Positions 46,151-57,150 of a stretch of DNA of 64,000 nt are shown piece after piece. The notes below the pieces were generated by a model. It saw nothing but the letters and a program-made list of their open reading frames with translations, did not search any database and was not told where the DNA came from. The stretch is from Nepenthes gracilis (lineage: Eukaryota; Streptophyta; Magnoliopsida; Caryophyllales; Nepenthaceae). The stretch lies in the NCBI GenBank assembly GCA_033239525.1, contig BSYO01000004.1, positions 12,376,037 through 12,440,036 on the forward strand, in the 5' to 3' direction. The stretch's first letter is position 1, and every line of letters begins with the position of its first letter. Both the position numbers and the translations under genes were made by a program.

Positions 46151-47050
46151 AGGCACATCCTCCCATTTAATCTTCAATAGCTACAAAATGACTCCTAAAT
46201 GTGGCCATATATATCGATTAAACTCGACATCTGTTATTCATCTTATGATTTGCATGCTAAAATCGAAACCAATCCCACCATCTCCCTATCATTTCTCCCT
46301 TGAGATTCCGAAAGATTTGCAACCCCATATACAAAACAAATCAGTCATACTGGGACAATCCATACTATTGTGGAAGCATACTATTCAATCCATTCTCAAA
46401 ATAACTTCAAAGTCCAGCATATCAAATAAAATGAGATCCATCAACCATTCATATCTACAAACCTAGACTGGATACTGGAGTACACACCATCAAAGCATAT
46501 TCCAAAATTTGGGAAAGCATACATAATTTGCACACAAAATCTAGGGGTCATAGTCTTCTTCCTTTGCCTCAACTAACTAAATTCATTTCCTTAATTTCTC
46601 GAATGTGAGACTGAAAAACTTATCCAAAAATGTCTCCACAAAAATATCCCAAAAATCTCTTCGTTTTTCATTCCCAAGATGTGGCCATGAGTGGCCCATC
46701 ACTAGAAAGCCTCGCCTTCTAGTTTGTAGGTAGTGAAGTTAACTTTATCCTCCTCTAGGCAACAGATAGCCTCAAACACTTTTTCCATCTTCTGCAGTTA
46801 ATTTTCTATTTCAATTGGATCAAACTCAACTCTGAGATGGATTCACCTTCAAATCGATCAAAGGGCGTCCTGCCTTGCCCTTGTTCTGCCAACCTCCTCA
46901 TAGCAGCAAAATCCTCATTCCGCCATTGAATCATCTATCCATTATGTCGCCCATATGACCCATCGTAACCAAATAATCGTCTTTTCGATTCAAATCCAAA
47001 CCTCCACAACCCAAATTGTTTTATTGTTTGCCATGACAATACTCATTATG
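46151..47050 (-). pseudogene. Element B gag and protease remnant
   Basis: Gag capsid part: EEDKVNFTTYKLEGEAF near 46,709-46,755, then IREIKEMNL near 46,580-46,610. A protease-like LDFEVILRMD near 46,385-46,415 corresponds to FDVILGMDW of Gypsy proteases. Several frames are used and stops are present. The zinc-knuckle region was not found and may be deleted. Confidence 0.72.
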
Positions 47051-47110
47051 CAACATATTTGATCAACTATTTATCAAAAATGACATAAAATACCTCTTAT
47101 TATGAATCTT

Positions 47111-47121
47111 CTCTGATACCA
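47111..47121 (-). other. Primer-binding site of element B
   Basis: Minus-strand TGGTATCAGAG, four bases past the LTR end TTTGTGACA. An exact initiator-Met-tRNA type site. Confidence 0.88.
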
Positions 47122-47125
47122 TTTT

Positions 47126-49254
47126 TGTCACAAATTTGGATAAAAATAGGTGAAAATAATAAATAACTAAATTTCAAATAACATACAAATAAATCTTAAA
47201 TCGGGTGAGATATAAATAGATAGACCATAAAATTTCATAATCCAAATAATAATTATAGACAAGCCCTAAAACCCATCATAAGACCTCGTCAAATAACTAT
47301 CTAGATAACATAAATATGACCTACTCCACTTATTATAAGGGAGGTATTTAAATAGTGACAATAACTCATCCATATAATATAATAAATCCATAAAATCTCA
47401 ATACACTGTCCAAAGGCCTATACCCAACCGATCCAACAACCAAAATGCAACCCATATAGACTCAATAATGTCTGAATGAATATAATACTCGCCATAATAT
47501 ATAATGCTATATCAGATCATGTTCAACTCCTGTAAGATATCCAAACCCTTTACTCTTAAGAGATAAAATAGAAAATGTGAGCCTAAAACTCAATAAGTAT
47601 CATATATTCATCATTAAATAAGTAGATCTAATAAATTATAAGGAGGATCCATAAGCAAATTTCAAATTAATAATAAATACAAATCAGACGTCAAAAAACT
47701 AATGGTGATAGACAAATAAATATCTCCCCATCGAAAGAGGCACCATAGATATGGCACCATGCTATAGATACAGTACTTGATAACAGATAGCCACAAATAC
47801 GGCTCAGGCACAAATATTGCTCCATGCTACAGATTTGGTACTTGTCAATATATAGCCACAGATGCGGCTCCATACCACAGATACGACACTTGATAATAGA
47901 AACTCACAAATATGGTTCCGTGCCATAGATACGACACTTGATAATAGATAGCCACAAATATGGCTCCGTGCCATAGATATGACACTTGACAACAAATAGC
48001 CACAATACGACTTAGCCACAAATATAGTTTCGTCCCCCTAATACAACACTTAACAACAGATAGTCACAGATATAGCTTCGTGCTACAGATATAGCACTTG
48101 ACAACAATTGACAACAAATAGCCACAGATACAGCTCCATGCCATAGATATGACACTTGACAACAGATAGACATAGATACGACTCAACCACAAATATTACT
48201 CCATGCCATAAATACGGCACTTGATAATAAATAGCTACAAATATGGCTCCATACTATAGATACGATACTTGACAACATATAGCCACAGATATGACTCAAC
48301 AATAGATATGGCTCTATACCACAAATACGACACTTGACAACAGATAACCACAGATACAGCTTTGTACTATAGATATAATACTTAACAACAAACGGTAGAG
48401 GTGATATAAAAATATATAGTATCAAATATTTAGTTATTATAGTAGAAAATAACATAACCCTCAAATATATATAAATCTAAAGCAAAACCTCAAACAATCG
48501 GTATAATACATGCATGCATGGAGAGAAAACAAATAAGCTAGGTAAAACTTGCATGCATGAACATTAAACCACCAAACAGTAGTCAAAATATATTAGACAC
48601 TGAAATTGATCAAGGATAGGGTTTATAAATACTTGTCTCGACCTTATAACAAGTAGACTTGATAAAAAGATATTCTGATTTATCCAATCTCTTCTACCTC
48701 TCTCCTTTTTTTCTCTCCTACCACACGCCCCTTTTCTCCTCCTTTCTCATGCCTCTTTCTCTTTCTCTCGCTCTGCCTTCCTCCAGCACATGCCTTTCTC
48801 TCTTCTCTTCTTCTGTGAGATTTCTCTCTCTTCTCCTTATCTTTTCTCACACACACTCTCTTTCTGCTCCTTTTCTTCTCTTCCCCCGCTTTGTCCCTCT
48901 TATGCTCTGCTTCTCTCTCTCTTTCTTCCTTCTCTCGCACGTCTCTTTCTCCTCCTTTTATTTTTCTTTTTCTTCATTTATTTTTTGCTTCTTTCTTTTC
49001 TTCTTTTTATTTTGCACAAAATGCCTATACAAACCACCACCATGCCTAAATAAGCCATCGGCGCTCGAGCATCGCCTCGGGCACTCGCCCATGACAAACG
49101 GCGCTCAGGCGCCACTAGGACGCACTTCAGGTACCAACCCGTTGATCCGAATATCTTTTAAAATTTTATAATATTTAATTAATTTTAATACTTTTAAAAT
49201 ACTGAAAATACTAAATATTATCGAAATGAATCAAAAGAGAATCCGAATATTACA
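47126..49254 (-). repeat. Element B 5' LTR (2,129 bp)
   Basis: Minus strand: starts TGTAATATTCGGATTC at 49,254 and ends TTTGTGACA at 47,126. It holds a 48-bp minisatellite at 47,750-48,400 and a long purine tract (48,680-49,020 read as pyrimidines on plus). The tract produces Ser/Phe/Leu-rich frames such as 48,659-49,171, which are not genes. A CTCGAG-containing patch lies near 49,064. Confidence 0.87.
47750..48400. repeat. 48-bp minisatellite, about 13 units (element B 5' LTR)
   Basis: Units repeat CCATAGATACGACACTTG at 48-bp spacing (for example 47,923 and 47,971) with substitutions and partial units. The partner LTR has about six. Confidence 0.88.
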
Positions 49255-49259
49255 ATGTC

Positions 49260-49665
49260 ACTCAATCATTGTATTTTTACTAGTCATTATGGTAGAAATT
49301 CTCTGCATTAGATTCGCATGATAGCTACATAAATGAGTTGTCATTGATGAGATGGTTACCCAAAATGCAACATTTTTAGCTTGCTTTGTTGCCTATAAAA
49401 AAAAGGGTAAATCTGCCATCACTTTTCTTCACTTACTAACTTTTGCATTCACCATAAATCAGTACTGTAGGCTTTCCTATTCTGTCTTCATCTAGAGGAT
49501 CATTTGCCCAAGAAAGAGAGCGACAAAGCATACTTTGTGAAGGTGCCTTGCGGGGTATTGGTAATGAAATTTATCTTGATTTCTTTCTTTTAGATAGAGA
49601 ACTTTCTTGATTTTGTTTTTTTAGGTGGTGCTGTCTATTATGTTGAATATTGATTGGGGGTAATC
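49260..49665. other. Flanking DNA between element B and solo LTR L
   Basis: About 400 bp of AT-rich sequence that joined 6,436 before element B inserted. No gene or repeat is recognised. Confidence 0.5.
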
Positions 49666-50599
49666 TGTGAGATCCAAAATTTAATCGGCCTGCATAAAAT
49701 ATGACCCGGCCTCCTCCTATGACAAATCCAGTCCGGCCTTGTAATCAAGACTGGCTTCCTTTTGTGAATAAAGATTGGCCCTTCAGAATCACAAACAGCC
49801 CAAAAGGGGTTGGCCAGCAGTGGAGTGGGCCGAGCAGTTGGCCTAAAATGAACTAATGGTAACTAAAGACAAAAACAAACTTTATTGTTAGAATCCAACT
49901 AGGCGACGACCAAATGAAGTAAGCAAACCAACGTAGTTACTCCACCTACCCTCTGAAGAGAAGTACGAGAGTAAGTCACTTACCCCACTTACTCCACCAA
50001 ACCCCTCCTCTATATAAACCCTACACTGGTTGATGCACAGGCAAGCAGAAGGAAGAGAGTGACGGGAAAAAAGCTTCAAGACGGTAAAAATCTAGGCGAT
50101 CAACTCTCAGGCAAGTTACTTCAGACATTGCTCTTTAAGTTCTATCTTTAAGAATATTGCAAGTGTACTCCCCCTTTTCAAAGTCAAGATTTTTAAGTAC
50201 TCTTCCGTTTCAAATGTCCAGTTCAAGAAAAACTGCAAGTATTTCCTTTCCAATTTCAAATGCATACCATTCTTAATCACTAGTTAAGTTCTATTTTGAT
50301 TTCACATCTGTATTCGTGTTCTCTGTCTCCTACTTTTGTTTCGCCTTAAAACGGGCTTTACATGAAATCCGGACCAAAATCGAAACCGGCCAAGGTATGA
50401 ACCAGCCTTGCATGAAACCGGCATCTAAAACAAGAGTTGAAACCGACATTTGCATGTAAAAAAATGAACTCGGCATACTTGTAATTAAACTCAGGCCCGA
50501 CTTTTGGTGAAAACATGAAACCGGCATTTACTTGTAAGTAAACTGGGCTGCATTGAACTCAGCAATGCATGTTTTTGAACTCGATTTTTGGCATGTAAA

Positions 50600-51180
50600 T
50601 TGGCCCTGGCATTGGAAATCAAAATCAGTTTGTGCATTTGCATCAAAATCGAAATTTGGCCTTTGCGTCAAAATCGGAGTCAGCCTTGAGCATCAAAATC
50701 AAAATCGGCATTATAGATTAAATTGAAATTGGCTTTGTGCATCAAAAAAAAAAACAAAATCGGCTTTGGGTATGGAAATCGAATTCAGCGCTTGCATATC
50801 GAAATCGGCTTGTGCGTCAAAATCGAAATCGGCCCTGTGCATCAAAGTTGAAATCGGCAGAAAAATCAAAATCAGCTTGTGCATCGGCCCTGTACATCAA
50901 AGTCGAAATCGGCCCTTGCATTGCAAACTTGAAATCGGCTGCATAAAATCGAACTTGGCCCTTGCGTTAAAAATAGAAATCATGCCTTGCATCAAAAATC
51001 CGAAATCGGCTTGAGAATCGGAACCAAAATCAGCCTTTGTAGGTTCAATCGAAATCGGCCTGCATTAAAGTCAAACTCGGCCCTGGCGTTAGAAATCAAA
51101 ATCGGTTTGTCAAAATCGAAGTCGGTCTCTGTGGGTTTAATCAAAATCTGCCCTGAAATCAAGTTCGGTTTTGTTTGCAA
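50600..51180. repeat. Short diverged repeats with AAATCGGC core
   Basis: Irregular units of roughly 25-30 bp built on GCATCAAAATCGAAATCGGC. They generate Lys/Ser/Ile-rich frames that are not genes. Confidence 0.75.
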
Positions 51181-51241
51181 TCAAGTCTGGTTGCTTAAAC
51201 AAAAAAAAAAATCAAGTTCGGATTCTTGAAGAATCAAGTTC

Positions 51242-51545
51242 GGCCCTTAAAAATCCAGTCCGCCCTTTCACATGAAAAATCAACTCTAGCCCTTTGAAAA
51301 GAAGTCCGTCCGGCTTGTAAAACTCCAGTCCGCCCTTTCACACGAAAAATCAACTCCAGCCCTTTGAAAAGAAGTCCGTCCGACTTGTAAAAATCCAGGC
51401 TGCCCTTTCACACGAAAAATCAACTCCAACCCTTTGAAAAGAAGTCTGTCTGGCTTGTGAAAATCTAGTCTGCCTTTTTACATGAAAAATCAACTCCAGC
51501 CCTTTAAAAAGAAGTCCGTCCGGCTTGTGCATATTAAAATCAGGT
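51242..51545. repeat. 70-bp tandem array, about 4 units
   Basis: GAAGTCCGTC recurs at 51,301, 51,371, 51,441 and 51,511, an exact 70-bp period, with few substitutions between units. Confidence 0.93.
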
Positions 51546-51582
51546 CCGGCCCTTAAAGGACGAAAACACAACAACTCCGGCT

Positions 51583-51880
51583 TTCAGTAAAAAGCACTCC
51601 GAATTTATGAAACTTCGGCTTTTAAAAAGCACTCCGTCCCTTTGAGTGAAAAGCACTCCATCTGAAAAGCACTCCGTCTGAAAGGCACTCCGACCGAAAA
51701 GCACTCCGTCTGAAAAGCACTCCGGCCTCTTTTAAAAAAAAGAACTCCGGCTTTTTAGACTCCGGCTTTTTGAGAAAAAAGAACTCCGGCTTTTTGGACT
51801 CCGGATTTTTGAACTCCGGCCTTTTGAGAAAAAGAGAACTCCGGCATTTGAGCTCCGGCTTTTGTGTGAAGAAAATGAAC
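51583..51880. repeat. AGCACTCCG / GAACTCCGGC short tandem arrays
   Basis: First a run of AGCACTCCGTCTGAAA units of 15-17 bp, then GAACTCCGGCTTTTTG units. Both share the core ACTCCG with the 70-bp array, so the three arrays may derive from one another. Confidence 0.8.
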
Positions 51881-52851
51881 TCCGGCCTCCCTTCTCATAA
51901 GATCCAAATAAAGATAAACTCTGAACCGGTTTTATGATAAGACGAATAAGTTCTGACTTTAGCTTCAGGAGATAAGGTTCTCCAGCATGCCTTAGAACTT
52001 TATTATAGAAATCGAGAATAACTCTGTCCATGGAGTTAATCATGGTCTGCCCTGTCCTCGGGGCATTACGGTCACGAGGAAAGCGAACTCTATCATGGAG
52101 CTATTTGTGGTCCGCCCTGTCCTCGGGGCGTTACGGTCAGGAGGAAGGCATAGTTTTTGGCCTACCTTCGAGTGGCATACCAATTCCACGAGGCGGGATA
52201 CTTCTGCTCAGTTATCGGCCTTGGATTGTGTAGACTGAATACAATCTATCCTCGATTAATGCCTCCTCAGCAAGCAGAAGAATAAAAGAAGACTTTTATA
52301 ACGAAACCGACACTGTTTTATGCTCTGACATTCTGTTCGACCTTCATCCGGCTAAGTATTGATTATAATATTGCATATGGTTCTGTTCTGGTTTTTCCTG
52401 CGTTGATTACATTAGTTTTCTGATCCACTATTGTTTATTAATATTTGTGCATTCGCCTGGCAGTTCAAATATTTTATGAAAATCTGCACGTAACTTGTTG
52501 AGCTCCGGCTCACTGTTTTCTGTTTTCCCCCCTACAGATGAAAATTTAGAGCTTATGCCTGACGAGTTGGAGTGATTAGAGCTCGTTTGAAGGATTATTA
52601 AAGACTTCGAAAGTTTATTTTGGGGAATATTATTGTAATGACTTGATTATGATTCATGGACTTCTATGGTTAGACATTTTTTACGATGTACTCAAAAATG
52701 AATATTTTGGAATGAATATAAATGCTTCAGCAAATATTAGAATAACTTCCGCTATACTTATTATGGTTAAAAGTATATGGGTTCTAAATAGTATCTGTGA
52801 TCCTGTGTTAGAAAAAAAAAAAAAAAAAAAAATTCGTTCCATCACATAATC

Positions 52852-53826
52852 GGTGGTTGGACAGGCTCTCTTATTATTTAACTTATCACAAAGAGAATGG
52901 CTGGCAAACTACGAGATACCCCCAACATTCCACTCGGCTGGATCCTTCAAGGATATAGGGGCAATTGAATTGCTTGAGGTAATCTCCTCATCTTTCTGCC
53001 TTAAGGTCATGATCGGAGTTTCAATCTGATGGTCAATTAGGTCCTTGTAGCGGCTAAAAATATCCCAGCACTCTTCTTTAGTGATATCCTGTTATATATG
53101 GGAGGAAATACCCAAGCTGACCCCCTAGGTCGTTTGGCTGGAAATTCTGACTGCAGATGCCTTTAGTGCCCCCTTATTCCTTTGTTTCCTTGCCCCGGGT
53201 GCTAGTCCCAAGAGGAAATATTTGACTGAAAATATAATTTTTACAGATTTTAAAGCAAAAAGTAATAAAATATCAGTATTTTCCATTAATATGACCAAAC
53301 TGTTAATTTATTTTTCTTTTTAGACCTAGCCTGTTCTTTTTAACAAACTCAGTTGCTCAGTTTTTAATTAAATAATAACTCTGTTGCAACTTATTAGCAT
53401 CTGGCCATATGATTGGTGGGCCGAGGAATAAACTTTGTTTGTTTACGTTCAATCCTTGAAGACTTTGACAGCTCAGCCGTTTGACGAACTGGGCCCCTCA
53501 GCTAAACTCAACTTAGTATATGTAAATCTGGGTCAGTAAAAGCTTTTCACCGTATTTGGGATCATTACACAGGTCAAATTCTAGCCCTTGAGGGTGACAC
53601 ATGCCTCCATCTAGGCTCAGTTAGATTCCCAAGGCTTTTGTTAGGATAGGATTGCCTGATTGAAGGGAACGAGGTGATATCAGCGTCATGGTGGATTCTC
53701 TAAGCTTGGGGAGACTAGCTGGCAATGCATTTAATGCGTTTGCTTCCCTTGTGAAGGATTGTCTTTTCCCCTCTATACGTTGTGTCATTCTGGATAGTTG
53801 GGCGTCACATGGGTTTGTTTAGGAGC
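52852..53826 (-). other. Unassigned region with one coding-like stretch
   Basis: A stop-free minus-strand stretch of about 60 codons at roughly 52,898-53,090 includes TKEECWDIFSRYKDLIDHQ and reads like protein, but I do not recognise the family. The rest shows nothing. It is probably part of an old element into which the chimeric retrotransposon inserted. Confidence 0.35.
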
Positions 53827-53831
53827 TAAAC

Positions 53832-54321
53832 TGTTACGAACTTTTTGATACCCTCTCGGAAGCTCAACCATTGACGTTAACCTAGAGACGAAGGGCTCGG
53901 CCAATGTTATTAAATATTACATGCTGTTTTATTTTTTCTGCACATGTACCCCACCCTCTTTCTGATTTTGGTAACCCCTTCCTATTTTTTATTTTTTCGT
54001 GATTTGGCATGGTTGTTTTTCTATTTTGGTGAGCCACGGGCTGTTGCCCTTCGATCTTTAAGAGGCCTGTTCTTGTAGTTCCAAAGGGAAGAAAAACCTT
54101 TACTGTCTTTTATTCTCTCTCTCTCCATTTCCCTGCCCCCCTTTCTCTGCTTCTCTTTTTCTCTCTCCTTGTCTTTGCCTACTTTCTAGTGTCTCATACT
54201 TCTGCTTTTCCTTCTCTTCTCTATTTTCCCCTGCTACCCTCTTCTGCAAGAACTACCCTCTCCTCATCGCTCTCACCGACTCGTCGATAATTGCCACGAT
54301 TAAACCATGGAGCACGTATCA
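53832..54321 (+). repeat. 5' LTR of the chimeric retrotransposon (490 bp)
   Basis: Starts TGTTACGAAC and ends GCACGTATCA. It contains a TTTAAGAGG-like promoter patch near 54,058 and a pyrimidine-rich leader from about 54,112. A TGG at 54,324, two bases past the end, is where a primer site should begin, but the tRNA type is unclear. Confidence 0.9.
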
Positions 54322-55601
54322 AATGGTACTCTCATTGAGATAACGACAGAGACAATGGCAACCGAAGCATAAGCATTGCAAGCGCTCAAAGCTACCATGG
54401 TTGTCGAAGGAGATGAAGTGCACTGTAGAGACCGTCTACAGGCAAACGACAATTATTCGACAACACGCAGACCAAATCACCACTATTGCCTCCACTACAG
54501 CACAAATCCATCACTCCTTTACTGAAATCAGTCGATCGCTCAACCGCATCGAGCAAAACTGGTCAGTAAATCCTCCCTCACTTGTGGCTTCTCCATTTGT
54601 TACTGTTCATCCTCCACCACTATGTCCACAATCACAACCGTAAACCCCAACCCACGCCTCACCCAACAAGCTACCATCATCACCAAGCGCCACAATCGAT
54701 CTTCAACTTCACCTTCGTCAACCCGAAATCCCTTCCTTTGCGGGTTCTGTACCACCACATGTAACTCCACTCGCCATTTTAGCCCCCTCCATAGAGCAAA
54801 TTCGGCCTTCCCGCACCCACCTCATCGGCCAACTATCCTTGTCGACTACAAGTTCCTCTTTGCTCCCGACTTTCTCACCGCCAATTGTTCAGAACTAACC
54901 CTTACTACCCCAAGCAACACCCAAATTTTACATCATTACTCCCGTTCAATGTCCCCCGAACAGCATTGAAGATTCTGGATGCCCAAATATCTACTGCCTA
55001 CAGCCTTCCAAATAATTGTTACACACCATGGAGGTACCACTGTCCTCTACTTCTTCTTCCATTTTACCTCCACCATGTCCTGTTGAAATGACAACCCAGG
55101 TTGAGCTCCTATTATGGGTGCCTCTACCGTTACCGAAAGCCACCAGTGTGAAAAAATCAGGCAAGACATCATTGGATGCAGGTCGAACCTATTCACAACA
55201 CTCCCCACTTACTCAACCATCCACTAATTCCACCTTAGCTCTACTCAGCAAACTCTCGCTTCCAAGCTTGCCATTCCAAATCTCATGCTTAATAACTAAC
55301 GTAGACAACTCTATACAACGATGGCACAAATTGTCAATTCCACTGAACAAAACTCTCTATTGAGCCTTCTCAACCTCATTCCTTCCTAGCTCCCAGATAG
55401 GTAGTCAATCCCTCCATTGCGGGACAAAATAGATTGGTGTACTAATTGTTCACCTCAATTTAGAGGTGTGTGGTCTGGAGCATTTGGGTTGCCGGGTGAT
55501 GAATTGCAGCACTAGCTCTATTCTCCAATTGGACTACCGTTAAAGCTACCATTCTGCTTATACTTCAGCATTACAGTTGCACACCACTGATTTTTCAAAT
55601 C
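54322..55601 (+). pseudogene. Gag-like N-terminal region of the chimeric element
   Basis: An open frame from 54,401 contains QTTIIRQHADQITTIAST followed by SFTEISRSLNRIEQN, the coiled-coil style common at the N-terminus of Gypsy Gag proteins, then a Pro/Ser/Thr-rich stretch in shifting frames. Downstream to 55,600 no motif is recognised. It may be the remaining element-coded part or partly captured DNA. Confidence 0.5.
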
Positions 55602-56177
55602 CTTATAAGAATAGAATTTATTGACAATACCGATCCCGCAGGAATCAATCATCAAATTGTGCAATTAAGGCCCAAGTTAGCCTCTACCCTTGTAATTGCA
55701 ATTTCAAAGAGTGGTGGCACTCCAGAGACACAAAACGGTTCACTGGAGGTGCAGGAGGCCTTTCGTGAAGCTAGCTTGGGATTTTCACAATAGATTGTTG
55801 CTGTTACGCAAGAGAATTCATTATTGGACAACACTACAAGAATTGAGGGGTGGTTGGCTAGATTTCCTATGTTTGATTGGGTGGAAGGTAGAACCTATGA
55901 AATGTCTACAGTCGGTTTACTTCCTGCAGCACTTCAGGGTATTGATATTAAAGAGATGCTTGGGGGTGCATCATTGATGGATGAGGCAACTAGAAACAAT
56001 ACGTTGAAAAGTAATCTTGCTGCATTGCTGGTTCTATGCTGGTATTGGGCTTCTGATGGGGTCGAATCAAAGGACATGGCTATCCTCCCATACAAGGATA
56101 GCCTATTACTCTTCAGTAGGTATTTTGCAACATATTCGCAGCAGCTGATTAGGGAATCTCTTGGGAAAGAATTTGAC
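55602..56177 (+). pseudogene. PGI1: Captured glucose-6-phosphate isomerase fragment (plastid type)
   Basis: About 192 codons in one frame. It starts near [14 protein letters not shown] and proceeds through [67 protein letters not shown] and [13 protein letters not shown] to GKEFD. This matches the sugar-isomerase core of plastid/bacterial-type PGI, which interconverts glucose-6-phosphate and fructose-6-phosphate. There is one in-frame stop (TAG 55,791). Five extra codons (FATYS) sit between SRY and QQL. Both ends of the protein, including later active-site residues, are absent. No introns are apparent, so capture through RNA is likely. It continues in frame into the Ca2+-ATPase fragment. Confidence 0.9.
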
Positions 56178-56759
56178 CACACTAGAAAAAAACTCTCTGT
56201 ATTAAACTTTTTTCGTGATCATAAAATGATGAGTGTATTGTGCATCAGAAAGTAATCTATAGTTATGTTTTTGAAAGGTTCTTTGAAAAGTATAATGTCT
56301 AGATGCACAAGCATTTTATGCAATGAAGATGGTTTAATAATTCCATTAACTTTCGAAATTTGAGCTGAACGGGAGGCTAGATTTAATAGTTTTGCAGGAA
56401 AAGAAACTTTGAGATGTATCGCTTGGGCCCTCAAACGGATACCTATGGGTCAACAACTGCTTGCATTTGAGGATGAGAAAGATGTTACACTTATTGAGTT
56501 GGCCGGAATGCTTGATACACCAAGAGAAGAAGTGCAAGATGCTATCCTACCATGCACGAATGTTGGTATACGCGTTGTAATTGTAGCAGGGGACGACAAG
56601 ACTACAGCAAAATCATTGTGCCGCAAGATAGGAGCATTTGATCACTTGGAGGAATTTGTTGGATACTCTTACACCACTTCTAAATTTGAAGAAATTCCAG
56701 CATTACAGAAGACAATTGCATTGCAACGCTTCGCTCTCTTTACGAGGGTTGAACCCTCT
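56178..56759 (+). pseudogene. ECA: Captured ER-type Ca2+-ATPase fragment
   Basis: About 193 codons in the same frame as the isomerase piece. Blocks: [19 protein letters not shown], a KGSLKSIMSRC segment (normally KGAPESI), ETLRCIAWALKR, GMLDTPREEV, AGDDKTTAKSLCRKIGAFD and LFTRVEPS. These cover the end of the nucleotide-binding domain and part of the phosphorylation domain of a P-type Ca2+ pump of the ECA group. The DKTGT phosphorylation site, the GDGVND hinge and all membrane helices are absent. Stops at 56,253 (TAA) and near 56,361 (TGA) interrupt it. It could not make a working pump. Confidence 0.9.
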
Positions 56760-56945
56760 CTTCCAGTTTTTGCCTCAACAAAGCAACTCAAATTCCTCGG
56801 TCCAGCCCCTATTCAAATTGCCGTGAAGTTGGGCCCTAATGATCTGCGTTCTCAGGACGCTGCTGCTTAGCTTGAGTACTTTGAATCCAAAGCTTTTGAA
56901 CAATAAGAAGCTACCAGTGATGGATCTTGGAAGCCAGATGCGTTG
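56760..56945 (+). pseudogene. Unrecognised segment between captured genes, same frame
   Basis: About 62 codons continuing the same frame, with stops at 56,868 (TAG) and near 56,904 (TAA). It includes QLKFLGPAPIQIAVKLGPND and SQDAAA, then FESKAFEQ and GSWKPDA. It looks like real protein but does not match the pump beyond VEPS or the dehydrogenase before it. It may be a fourth captured gene. Confidence 0.5.
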
Positions 56946-57125
56946 ATAGCTAGCAATAGCAACCTTAAGCTGGTGCACTCAGAGCTCAGAGGCAAAGTTG
57001 TGTTTGAGGATGTGGACGTTGATGAAGCAGCTGAGATTGCTTTCGTTGCTCTATTCATCAATCACGGACAGTGTTGTTACACCAGGCCTAGGACTTTTGT
57101 GCATAAGCCGCTTAACTTTGAGGAC
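56946..57125 (+). pseudogene. ALDH2: Captured aldehyde dehydrogenase fragment (mitochondrial ALDH2 type)
   Basis: About 60 codons in the same frame: [13 protein letters not shown] (normally SNLKPVTLELGGK), [24 protein letters not shown] and RTFVHK. This is the catalytic-loop region of NAD-dependent aldehyde dehydrogenase, including the GQCC active-cysteine motif, while the first conserved Glu-Leu-Gly-Gly segment has a G to R change. It ends about 25 bp before the 3' LTR, so the stop and C-terminus are element sequence. Confidence 0.85.
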
Positions 57126-57150
57126 AGGGTTTTTTTGATGAGGATGACAA

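Larger units (their letters stand above)
6442..49254 (-). mobile_element. Element B: outermost Ty3-Gypsy retrotransposon hosting the nest
   Basis: The paired LTRs are 6,442-8,200 (3' LTR) and 47,126-49,254 (5' LTR), both on the minus strand. The 5-bp direct repeat ATGTC stands immediately outside both ends (6,437-6,441 and 49,255-49,259). A primer site (TGGTATCAGAG) follows the 5' LTR and a purine tract precedes the 3' LTR. Its own internal DNA is 44,789-47,125 plus 8,201-9,092, about 3.2 kb. It holds gag, protease, reverse transcriptase and integrase remnants in the right order once the 35.7-kb insertion of element C is removed. The coding parts are full of stops and frameshifts, so it is dead. 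Confidence 0.88.
49666..52846 (+). mobile_element. Solo LTR L (3,181 bp) with internal tandem arrays
   Basis: Starts TGTGAGATCC, ends CGTTCCATCACA, flanked by a perfect TAATC repeat (49,661-49,665 and 52,847-52,851). No primer site, coding remnant or second LTR adjoins it, so it is a solo LTR of a Gypsy family. It contains three different tandem arrays (50,600-51,180; 51,242-51,545; 51,583-51,880), the conserved GTGTAGACTGAATACAATC segment near 52,216 and an A-run just before its end. Confidence 0.88.

Noticed and set aside
46077..46466. 129-codon plus-strand frame
   Set aside because: Antisense to the protease/RT remnant of element B; no motif on the plus strand.
47750..48400. Regular 48-bp repeats considered as a CRISPR array
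   Set aside because: Units are contiguous and diverged with no constant-repeat and unique-spacer pattern, and the setting is a plant LTR.
50737..51229. Lys/Ser/Ile-rich frames in solo LTR L
   Set aside because: They follow the short tandem repeats and change frame with repeat number.
55824..56255. Functional glucose-6-phosphate isomerase gene
   Set aside because: Only the central third is present, with an in-frame stop just upstream and a fusion to a pump fragment inside LTRs.
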